From: Methylococcaceae bacterium | GTDB lineage: Bacteria; Pseudomonadota; Gammaproteobacteria; Methylococcales; Methylomonadaceae | Assembly: GCA_003155565.1 (NCBI GenBank) | Contig: PMDM01000122.1 | Span: forward strand, 1-10,724 | Length of the DNA stretch: 10,724 bases | Reading direction: 5' to 3' | Shown: positions 1-7,991 of the stretch, piece after piece | How positions within the stretch are numbered: the first letter of the stretch is position 1 | How the letters are laid out: every line of letters begins with the position of its first letter | Notes under the pieces: model-generated | What the model was told of the DNA's origin: nothing | Seen by the model: only the letters and a program-made list of their open reading frames with translations | Database searches by the model: none | Program-made: the position numbers and the translations under genes

Positions 1-354
1 AAGCGTCATATTGTTTCTTTGGGCAATATCCGTCGCCGAATTATTAAGCATTTCTTCACTCAGGTTGATTCCCGCTTTTTCAGCTAGCTGGCGCTGGAGC
101 TTTTCAATAATCATTTTCTCCAGCACCTGTTTTTTTAGCACGTAATCAGGCGGCATTGCCGTATTGCTGGCTTGAATTCTTTTCACAATGGTGGCGATTT
201 CACGGTTTAGCTCACTCTCAAGAATCGCCTCGCCTTCAACATTGGCGATCATTCTATCCAGCACCTCAGCGTAGGCATGGTGGTTAACAAAGATTAAGCC
301 ACACAGCAAAAAAAGGGTAGTAATTAATTGTTTCAAACCATTGAAATACATCAT
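1..354 (-). CDS. surA: SurA, periplasmic peptidyl-prolyl isomerase/chaperone (5' part only)
   Basis: Only the first 118 codons are in the window; the gene runs off the left edge. SurA is a periplasmic chaperone that escorts unfolded outer-membrane proteins, LptD among them, to the BAM complex. The translation begins with a Sec signal peptide (basic start, hydrophobic core about residues 9-24, cleavage probably after HAYA near residue 29). It continues into the SurA N-terminal chaperone domain: VLDRMIANVEGEAILESEL, then a helical stretch with QVLEKMIIEKLQRQLAEKAG. The parvulin domains lie outside. The start codon ATG at 354-352 shares one base with the lptD stop (TAATG), so translation is probably coupled; a second in-frame ATG follows immediately at 351-349. 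The lptD-surA order is conserved in gammaproteobacteria. Confidence 0.93.
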   Translation of the reverse strand, partial: MMYFNGLKQLITTLFLLCGLIFVNHHAYAEVLDRMIANVEGEAILESELNREIATIVKRIQASNTAMPPDYVLKKQVLEKMIIEKLQRQLAEKAGINLSEEMLNNSATDIAQRNNMTL

Positions 355-3300
355 TATTCTGACTTCCGATAACCAAAAATACTTTGTGTGAAGAAATCGT
401 CCAGTTTTTCCCCAACACCCGTCAAGCCTTTAAGTTCGATTTGAAAAAAGATGCCTGTTTGGGTATTACTCGTTTGCGGTGAAACAGAATTAGCAGTGAT
501 TAAATTATTGATATAACGCCTACCAATGATTCTAAATCGCCAACAACAATTTTCCTTCTCAAATCCCACAAAAGCTTCTTGAGTTTTGTTAAATAACAAG
601 GAATATTGCCAACGACCAACCGCAAACCAATCGTCATAAATAGGCCAACGTATGGAAACATCGCTCTGGATAATATCATTGCTACGCAAGACAGCGTTAT
701 TGTTCCTTAAATTGACAATGTCAGTTCTAGTGATAGGTATATCTCTAGTGAGATTTAAATTACTCAAATCACTATCTGTAACACTAAATAGGGCATCCTT
801 AATTAAGGTGCTCTTCCTGTAGGTGTAGCCAATATTTATAAGCTCGCCTGGATTGTTAACGATATGCAGTGCCGCATTCCCTCTGACAATCTCATTAATA
901 TGAGGATCCCATTGCAACCCAGTTAGAATAGAAATGTGCTTATTGATTTGACTACTTAATTCCGTTACCAACGGTGAAAAAGTGCTGGTTTGTACTGCAT
1001 TATTCAGAAAATCTGCACCAACGCGTATTATAGGTGCGGTCACTTCACGGTTTTGAAGATAAAAAATCTCACCCACATTTAATTTTAACTTCTCCAATCC
1101 AGTTTCTGAATCGACCAAGCGTGAAGATAAAGCAGCAGAAATCTGGTTAGCATCCTGTATTCTGTCGATACCATTGTAGCGGTTTTCCCTGAACAAGCTG
1201 TCATATTGAAAATCGTACAAAGAAGTATCGAAGATAGGGATATCGCTTTGATTGACTTTAGGAATATATAAGTAAAAAAGCCTGGGTTCTAAGGTATGCA
1301 AGTACCGACTCCCGAACAGATTAACATCTTTTTCAAGAAATAAACCGCTGTCTATTGAAGCAATCGGTAAAGTTCGGCTCACATTTGTATCTTTGAAACC
1401 TGAGTTTTCTTTACTTAATAAATATTGCGTATGTTGCAAGGAAAGCTTTGGTGTCACATAAGTGCTTGCAGTCTTTATTGGAAAACTGACATATGGTTTG
1501 ACATTAAACCGATGTCCGTCGGGTAGTTTACTGTCGTCATGTTGAAAGTATACATACTCATTTTCCAGCCCCGTATTGGCAGGTATAGATTCAAATGCGT
1601 GGTCGAGGTTCAAGTTAAGTTGTGGTAGCCTTCTATAAGGCGTTAATCTGCCTTTAAAGATAGGGTCAATGGTTTGATAACTTTCGACGATGCCAGTAAG
1701 GGAGATGCCTTTATCGATATAAGAGGCATCTGCAAAACTTCTTATGTTACTGAAAACTGGAAAGCTCAAGGCATTGCCTAACTCGGAAAAATACCGCTTA
1801 TCCGAGACAATATTCAAATCAACATTAGAGCTAATATTAGGGGTAAAACGGGTATTGTTTTTAATGGTAGCCAAATATCTTGGTTGGCTAGTAATAGTGT
1901 CGTTGGGCATGAACTCAGCACTGACCAAGCCTTTTGATTTCTTTGTAAGGTAGCGAAAATCGCCCGCCAACAACGGCCCTCTATTGGTGTAGTAACGAGG
2001 CCTTAGTGTTGCGTCATAGTTAGGAGCTATATTCCAGTAAAAAGGAGCGGAGAAATTGAAGCCGCCTTTTTGGGTTCGTCCAAAGGACGGTGCAAGGAAA
2101 CCAGACTTCCTTCTATCGTCAATAGGGAAAGAAAGATAAGGGGAATAAAAAACTGGAATTCCTTTGAACTCAACCCAGGCATTTTTCGCCGCACCTTTTC
2201 CGGTTTCTTTGTTCATTTTCAAATCAGTGGCATGCACTGCCCAATCCTGATTGCCCGGCTCACAACTTGTGTAAACAGCATTCTTATATCTGGATAAGGT
2301 TTTGCTGTCACGGTAAACTGCTTTGGCCTTACCCCTGATGGGTGTCGTCGGAGAAATAAACAAGGTATCACGCAAGCGAGCCTCATCGCTGGCCAGCTTC
2401 AGCGTTGCCGTGTCGGTGAATAAGGCTAATTCATCCTCGCTGTAGAAGACATTGCCATGTAAATCGAGGCTCTCTGAAACCGAATCATAATTTGCCGAAT
2501 TGGAGGAAGCCTGCTGATCTGCACGCTTCATCTCGACATTACCTTGATAGTTTCCGATTTCATTATCGTAGATTTCGGCGGCATTGGAATCCATATCCAG
2601 ATCAGCCTTGTCCCGCTGCTTTTTATCAGGGACATAATATTTCTGGGTACCGAGTTGAATAGTGCAATTCCCCCAAGGATTCGTTTTAAAGCTATCCCTT
2701 AAGGTAAGAAAAACATTCTCTTCCTTGTTATCAAAAGCGGGGTCAAGCAAGCTAAACCTGCTGCGTTCCTCAGCCTCAACAATACGCGCTTCGCCCTTGG
2801 GATCCGCACCCACCAACTGGCAATTCCACTTACCGTCTTCTCCTTTGGTATCACAGTTCCAGCCACGTTGCTTGGTATCGTCTCCTGTTGATGGTTTGCT
2901 GCTCGCTAACATCGGTTTTTGAGTTGTAGGTATTACTGGAGGCGGCGCTTCTGAAATAACGGGAGATTGCTTAGCACTAGCCGAAATGGGATTGGTAATC
3001 GGCGCAGGCACTGGTTCGACAAGTTCTTGCTTTACTTGGGCATCAGCGGGTTTTTCATCCTGGCTGGGCTTCGCATTGAATGGTTGCCCTGTTGCCGTAG
3101 TTCCTGTTGTTCCGGGTTCAACACTTTTAGGCGTGGCGACACGCGCTGCTGCATCTTTGGTAGGATTAGATAAGTTATTCTGCTGGGTACGCCCTGGGCT
3201 GGTCTGTAGCCTATCCTGTATTTTAGGAACCGGCTTGGCTGATGGCTCAGCAGTCGCTGCCGAACCCACACAAACCCATTCTTTCGTGTTTTTGTCTTGT

Positions 3301-3383
3301 TGGCAGTTCCAATTTGCTTCATTAGCAAAGCTGATTGACGCAAATAACGATAGAAAATAAACCAGATACAATCGGTCGAGCAT
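354..3383 (-). CDS. lptD: LPS-assembly outer-membrane protein LptD
   Basis: A 1009-residue precursor of the outer-membrane beta-barrel that, with lipoprotein LptE, inserts lipopolysaccharide into the outer leaflet. The signal peptide covers residues 1-20 (cut after ISFA). Residues 25-38 and 175-188 each carry a W-N-C...W-x-C motif, separated by a Pro/Ala/Thr/Lys-rich linker. An LptA-like beta-jellyroll domain spans about 240-400. It is followed by the family signature YTSCEPG (C374) and FYSPYLSFPIDDRRKSGFL, then the barrel with EPRLFYLYIP. The adjacent pair C946-C947 matches the conserved C-terminal Cys pair of E. coli LptD (C724/C725), and C374 matches its C173, so the disulfide-switch cysteines are present. 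The protein has eight Cys in total. It is longer than E. coli LptD (about 784 residues), mostly through the linker. The start is fixed by the signal peptide and by an in-frame stop eight codons upstream, although no clear Shine-Dalgarno is seen. Its stop overlaps the surA start, and it diverges from amgK. Confidence 0.97.
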   Translation of the reverse strand: MLDRLYLVYFLSLFASISFANEANWNCQQDKNTKEWVCVGSAATAEPSAKPVPKIQDRLQTSPGRTQQNNLSNPTKDAAARVATPKSVEPGTTGTTATGQPFNAKPSQDEKPADAQVKQELVEPVPAPITNPISASAKQSPVISEAPPPVIPTTQKPMLASSKPSTGDDTKQRGWNCDTKGEDGKWNCQLVGADPKGEARIVEAEERSRFSLLDPAFDNKEENVFLTLRDSFKTNPWGNCTIQLGTQKYYVPDKKQRDKADLDMDSNAAEIYDNEIGNYQGNVEMKRADQQASSNSANYDSVSESLDLHGNVFYSEDELALFTDTATLKLASDEARLRDTLFISPTTPIRGKAKAVYRDSKTLSRYKNAVYTSCEPGNQDWAVHATDLKMNKETGKGAAKNAWVEFKGIPVFYSPYLSFPIDDRRKSGFLAPSFGRTQKGGFNFSAPFYWNIAPNYDATLRPRYYTNRGPLLAGDFRYLTKKSKGLVSAEFMPNDTITSQPRYLATIKNNTRFTPNISSNVDLNIVSDKRYFSELGNALSFPVFSNIRSFADASYIDKGISLTGIVESYQTIDPIFKGRLTPYRRLPQLNLNLDHAFESIPANTGLENEYVYFQHDDSKLPDGHRFNVKPYVSFPIKTASTYVTPKLSLQHTQYLLSKENSGFKDTNVSRTLPIASIDSGLFLEKDVNLFGSRYLHTLEPRLFYLYIPKVNQSDIPIFDTSLYDFQYDSLFRENRYNGIDRIQDANQISAALSSRLVDSETGLEKLKLNVGEIFYLQNREVTAPIIRVGADFLNNAVQTSTFSPLVTELSSQINKHISILTGLQWDPHINEIVRGNAALHIVNNPGELINIGYTYRKSTLIKDALFSVTDSDLSNLNLTRDIPITRTDIVNLRNNNAVLRSNDIIQSDVSIRWPIYDDWFAVGRWQYSLLFNKTQEAFVGFEKENCCWRFRIIGRRYINNLITANSVSPQTSNTQTGIFFQIELKGLTGVGEKLDDFFTQSIFGYRKSE

Positions 3384-3489
3384 GGGTAAAGGAAGATTAG
3401 TAGCTTAACGAGTCAAAAATCGAATAGAATGCCAGCGCGAATTCTACCTCAATTTGCCTTGGCGTTATAACTAATCTACCCTCATCCTC
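3384..3489. promoter_or_regulatory. Divergent promoter region between lptD and amgK
   Basis: These 106 bases separate two divergent operons, so promoters in both directions are expected. On the minus strand a sigma70-like candidate is TTGAGG (3452-3447), an 18-base spacer, and TCTATT (3428-3423), each box matching the consensus at four of six positions. On the plus strand TATAAC (3466-3471) resembles a -10 box but has no good -35. In E. coli lptD is partly SigmaE-dependent; I did not find a clear SigmaE GGAACTT box here. The box assignments are inference. Confidence 0.4.
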
Positions 3490-5150
<1,661 letters not shown>

Positions 5151-5162
5151 AGGATCAACCGC

Positions 5163-6209
5163 TTATTTACTAAACGCGATAAATTTCCGGTAAGGCGAAT
5201 CCTTTTGCCAAGTCAACGCCTCCATGTAATAGTGCATCAAGGCCAGATAACCCAGAAAACCCAGCGTGATTATCTTATAAAACTCCACACCCCATAGATA
5301 ACGGGTTATAAAATTAGCTACATCATCACCGTAAGCCAGTAAAACAAAGGTCAGAGAAAATGAGATAACAGGCAAAATAATAAAAACGTGGAAATTACAT
5401 CGGGCCGCATAACGGTAAATAAAATTCTGTGGTTGCCGATGATGTTTATTGTAGTCATGCGTGACATAAAAAACATACGCAGTTGCATCGTGCACGAACC
5501 GTGGGACAAGAACCGCCATAAAGTAGTGCTGTTGAAGAAACAAATAAAAACTAGAAAGCACCAAGAACACATTAGCCCAGTAAAACCATCGTCCAAATGG
5601 CGTGGTGACGGAATGCTGGTTCACATATGCGGCAACCAATAGCAGCAAACAGCCCATCGCAGCTGCGTGTTTGATCCAATATACCTGATCTGCCGCCAGG
5701 CTGTTCCTCAAGAAAATGCCAATATAAATCGCAACGCCTGTAGCCACACTGAGAGTTAACAACAACTTGAACACCGACTCAGGCAATTGGCAAACGCCGC
5801 GCGCTACTCCATATTGTTGCTTAAGCACATGATAAATTGTCCAAATTGCCACAAGGATAAAAAGAACCCAATAAGGTAACAGCATGTTACCCAAGCCAAA
5901 AGCGATAGCTATAGCAACCGTCATAAGAATAATATGATGTTTATAATGTTTCAGGTAATCTGGGTTACTCACCAGCACAATATTGCTGGCGATAATATGC
6001 GGCGTTCCAAACAAGATTTGGAACAAAACAAAATGAAATGGATTGCTAGGCAGGTTTTCTTTCAAGAAATCCTGCCAAAACCAGTGATCAAAGCATTGAA
6101 GGGCTAAACATACCGGAATAATGCCATACAGCCCTAACAACAGGCGAAACGAGACCGCCTGTTTTTGATCACATAAAGTATCGTGAATGGAAACGGACGA
6201 CGCAGACAT
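5163..6209 (-). CDS. Histidine-rich polytopic membrane protein of unknown function
   Basis: I do not recognise this 348-residue protein with confidence. It has about eight to nine hydrophobic segments (roughly 22-39, 57-80, 92-108, 110-127, 147-167, 179-196, 208-226, 272-293, 311-328). Many His lie at or near membrane edges: FGTPHIIASN (H71), HYKHH (88, 91, 92), YHVLKQQYG (H127), RFVHDATAYVFYVTHDYNKHH (H240, H251, H256, H257) and LMHYYMEAL (H326). Such placement resembles membrane di-iron or iron oxygenases. The PH..., YH... and later VHD spacing is loosely reminiscent of the Brp/Blh beta-carotene 15,15'-dioxygenase family, but this is a remote impression, not an assignment. The start ATG at 6209 has only a weak ribosome site. 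The stop lies 12 bases from the convergent murU stop, and the gene diverges from the HIT gene. It could also be a transporter. Confidence 0.8.
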   Translation of the reverse strand: MSASSVSIHDTLCDQKQAVSFRLLLGLYGIIPVCLALQCFDHWFWQDFLKENLPSNPFHFVLFQILFGTPHIIASNIVLVSNPDYLKHYKHHIILMTVAIAIAFGLGNMLLPYWVLFILVAIWTIYHVLKQQYGVARGVCQLPESVFKLLLTLSVATGVAIYIGIFLRNSLAADQVYWIKHAAAMGCLLLLVAAYVNQHSVTTPFGRWFYWANVFLVLSSFYLFLQQHYFMAVLVPRFVHDATAYVFYVTHDYNKHHRQPQNFIYRYAARCNFHVFIILPVISFSLTFVLLAYGDDVANFITRYLWGVEFYKIITLGFLGYLALMHYYMEALTWQKDSPYRKFIAFSK

Positions 6210-6336
6210 GGCAATAACACTTTATCTACTTAAATTATTATTATGGTTAAGATAATGCCGCAAATTAAACCAAAAATATAGAAAAATTCAAGTGGTTTTT
6301 AACCCTTTTTCAAGATTTTTTTACGAGAGAATAGCT
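6210..6336. promoter_or_regulatory. AT-rich divergent intergenic region
   Basis: These 127 AT-rich bases lie between the divergent membrane-protein and HIT genes and must carry promoters for one or both. I see TATAGA at 6277-6282 and GATAAT at 6251-6256 as possible -10 boxes, but neither has a well-spaced -35 box, so no promoter is called. At the right end GAGAGA (6325-6330), six bases before ATG 6337, is the ribosome binding site that fixes the HIT gene start. Confidence 0.3.
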
Positions 6337-6759
6337 ATGGCATTTCACCTGCATCCGCAACTGCAAAAAGACTGTATTTTAATTGGCCGGTTAGACTTAT
6401 GCCGCTTGCTGTTGATGAACGACAAACAATTCCCCTGGTTCATCCTAGTGCCAGAAATAGAGGGGATAACGGAAATTTATCAGATCAACAAACAACAACG
6501 GGAGGTATTGATTGAAGAATCCAGCACTCTTGCCGAGCGGCTAAAAACGCTTTATAAGGCCGACAAAATAAACATTGCCGCGATTGGCAACCTAGTCCCG
6601 CAATTCCATGTCCATCATGTTGTGCGGTATCACACGGATAAGGCTTGGCCTGCGCCAGTATGGGGGAAGCTTCCTGCGGTTGCTTATTCAGGGCGGGAAT
6701 TAAAAGATACCGTAAGCTTAATAAGCGATGCGCTTGGAATCAATGGTATAAGACAATGA
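6337..6759 (+). CDS. HIT-domain protein (histidine triad family)
   Basis: A 140-residue cytoplasmic protein of the HIT superfamily, whose members are nucleotide hydrolases or transferases acting on dinucleoside polyphosphates, AMP-conjugates or similar. The family pattern is clear: FHLHPQLQKDC at the start, FPWFILVPE (32-40), then the active-site stretch NLVPQFHVHHVVRYHTDKAWP (85-105) and PVWG (107-110). In this subfamily the first triad position is Gln (Q89), followed by H91 and H93; an extra His (H94) stands where Val or Ile is usual. The frame is open 15 codons further upstream, to ATG 6292, but GAGAGA at 6325-6330 and the conserved MAFHLHPQL start favour ATG 6337. The true substrate cannot be told from sequence. 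It appears to be transcribed alone, since a 353-base gap follows. Confidence 0.88.
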   Translation: MAFHLHPQLQKDCILIGRLDLCRLLLMNDKQFPWFILVPEIEGITEIYQINKQQREVLIEESSTLAERLKTLYKADKINIAAIGNLVPQFHVHHVVRYHTDKAWPAPVWGKLPAVAYSGRELKDTVSLISDALGINGIRQ

Positions 6760-7112
6760 AATCAATCCATTGTGACCCTATGATTTCTGCTATTGATCTT
6801 ACAATTTATCCGAGTCAGAGGTTATTTAAAGGTAATTTTTCATTTGTTTATAGGTAATATTACCTATATGCTCAAATCGCCATTTAGTATAGTTTGACTC
6901 ACGGCAAGGCATCCATGAAAAAAACAAAAAAGAATGTTGGTTATTACTGGATTCTAATTGGTAAGGGTGTTGAATTTCTTGCTATGATGAATCGATCCTG
7001 TAGTATTTGGCCCTTTTTAAAATTGAACCTATTACAAGCAGCAGGTTTAACGAAGAAAGCTTCAATCTCAAAAAACAGGATCAATACCCTTTACTTTAAT
7101 GAGGATAACCCT
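6760..7112 (+). other. 353-base gene-free AT-rich leader upstream of the pentapeptide-repeat gene
   Basis: No gene is called here. The stretch holds a perfect palindrome at 6849-6868 with half-site copies upstream (own entry). Just before 7113 is the ribosome site GAGG (7101-7104), eight bases from the ATG. From about 6894 the reading frame of the next gene is already open, with in-frame ATG at 6915 preceded by AAGG (6906-6909). The encoded 66 residues have no domain or signal-peptide character that I recognise and sit in front of a normal signal peptide, so I treat this part as untranslated leader. TTGACT at 6894-6899 is a possible -35 box, but no -10 box follows at the right distance. Confidence 0.5.
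6849..6868. promoter_or_regulatory. Perfect 20-bp palindrome, candidate operator
   Basis: TATAGGTAAT is followed directly by its exact reverse complement ATTACCTATA, a spacerless perfect palindrome. Its half-site AGGTAAT (6852-6858) recurs in the same orientation at 6830-6836, exactly 22 bases upstream, and as AGGTTAT at 6819-6825, another 11 bases upstream. The sites therefore lie on one face of the helix, as is typical for a dimeric regulator binding cooperatively. It precedes the pentapeptide-repeat gene by 244 bases. The regulator is unknown, and an AT-rich chance palindrome cannot be excluded. Confidence 0.4.
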
Positions 7113-7811
7113 ATGAAAAATAATAACAAAGAATGTTCTTGGAAAGTACTGCCCTTAGCAAAACTCACGGTAGTCTGCGTCCTGCTCCTAGGGACACTGC
7201 CAGGCATTGCCGAAGCGGGCGTATGCGGTCGGTTGCATGTAAGACCTCCCTGTGTGAATAGTGTGGATGTGCGTCCCAACAGCCTGACGGGCATACATAT
7301 AGTAGACAACAGCTTAACGGGTGCAGATATTTTGGACAACAGCCTAACAACTGCGGACATTTTGGATAACAGCCTGACTAGCACGGATGTACAAGACAAC
7401 AACCTTACGGGCACGGATCTTGCGGACGAGGCTGGCGCGGATTTCGACTCAGCTGACCAGGAATTCCCTTTAACAACAACTGATCAGGTCGTGAGGTCGG
7501 TAGCTATCACAGCCCCCAAACCCGGCCAAGTTATCATAAGCACCAGTGGCTATTTCTACTTCCCCAGCGGGGCAACCATTGATGTAGGACGATGCGCAAT
7601 AACCACAGGCACCACTGTAGATTTTACCCATCTCATTATAGCGGGAGAGTCTATTGCCTCAGCAATGGCATGGGTACCATTTGGCGCAACACGAGGATAC
7701 ACCGTAGCCGCCGGTACAACCATATTTAATCTCGTCTGCAACACCTTTTCTGGTACCGTAAATTTGGGAGACCCAAACCTTACTGCCATCTATGTATCGA
7801 CCCAATATTAA
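7113..7811 (+). CDS. Exported pentapeptide-repeat protein with C-terminal beta-rich domain
   Basis: A 232-residue secreted protein of unknown function. The Sec signal peptide spans about 1-35 (basic start, hydrophobic LTVVCVLLLGTLPGIAEA). Residues 56-105 form five tandem decads such as NSLTGADILD, which read as ten pentapeptides with Leu, Ile or Val at the central position and Ala/Asn/Thr two before it. That is the A(D/N)LXX pattern of pentapeptide-repeat proteins, enough for about 2.5 coils of a right-handed quadrilateral beta-helix. After a short acidic linker (103-117), residues 118-232 look like a Gly/Thr-rich beta-sandwich (VVRSVAITAPKPGQVIIS, GYFYFPSG, ending in LTAIYVSTQY), with C161 and C209 able to pair. 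C38 and C47 flank the repeat's N-side. The start is chosen by GAGG at 7101-7104 and the signal peptide. A terminator follows at 7851. It is possibly a surface or matrix protein. Confidence 0.78.
   Translation: MKNNNKECSWKVLPLAKLTVVCVLLLGTLPGIAEAGVCGRLHVRPPCVNSVDVRPNSLTGIHIVDNSLTGADILDNSLTTADILDNSLTSTDVQDNNLTGTDLADEAGADFDSADQEFPLTTTDQVVRSVAITAPKPGQVIISTSGYFYFPSGATIDVGRCAITTGTTVDFTHLIIAGESIASAMAWVPFGATRGYTVAAGTTIFNLVCNTFSGTVNLGDPNLTAIYVSTQY
7278..7427 (+). repeat. Five 30-bp in-gene repeats encoding NSLTGxDIxD decads
   Basis: Five consecutive 30-base units encode residues 56-105. Each starts with AAC-AGC (the last with AAC-AAC) and encodes N-S/N-L-T-x followed by x-D/H-I/V/L-x-D. The units differ mostly at third codon positions (CTG, TTA, CTA, CTG, CTT for the central Leu), so the amino-acid pattern looks conserved while the DNA has diverged. 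This points to an old, selected repeat rather than a recent slippage expansion. Confidence 0.85.
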
Positions 7812-7850
7812 ACCACCGCCCAGGCAGGGGATATCACAAGAATGCAATGC

Positions 7851-7885
7851 GAGACGGGGTTTGAAACCCCGTCTCAAATATTTTT
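7851..7885 (+). terminator. Rho-independent terminator after the pentapeptide-repeat gene
   Basis: GAGACGGGGTTT at 7851-7862 and AAACCCCGTCTC at 7864-7875 are perfect inverse complements around a single G. A practical hairpin has the nine-base GC-rich stem GAGACGGGG with a seven-base loop. It is followed by AAATATTTTT (7876-7885), giving a U-rich tail. It lies 39 bases past the stop and would separate this transcript from the following gene. The unusually perfect palindrome could also be a copy of a dispersed genomic repeat. Confidence 0.7.
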
Positions 7886-7991
7886 CTACAATCGCACACA
7901 CCCTGGGCAATCCAAAAAACTTGCGGACAGGGCAACATGCCCAGTCCAGCTACGGGAAGCTATCCGCTAGGGCAAACCAACAGGATATAAC

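Noticed and set aside
2662..3360. Long plus-strand open frames opposite the lptD 5' end, and a minus-strand one in another frame
   Set aside because: They lie over the low-complexity linker of a clear LptD, have unnatural composition and no ribosome sites.
6292..6336. Upstream ATG extending the HIT protein by 15 residues
   Set aside because: No ribosome site precedes it, and GAGAGA plus the conserved N-terminus favour ATG 6337.
6894..6922. TTGACT as a sigma70 -35 box for the pentapeptide-repeat gene
   Set aside because: At 16-18 bases downstream there is only A-rich sequence without a TATAAT-like box.
7278..7427. 30-bp periodic repeats resembling a small CRISPR array
   Set aside because: The units are contiguous, coding and in frame (NSLTG decads), with no spacers and no cas genes.
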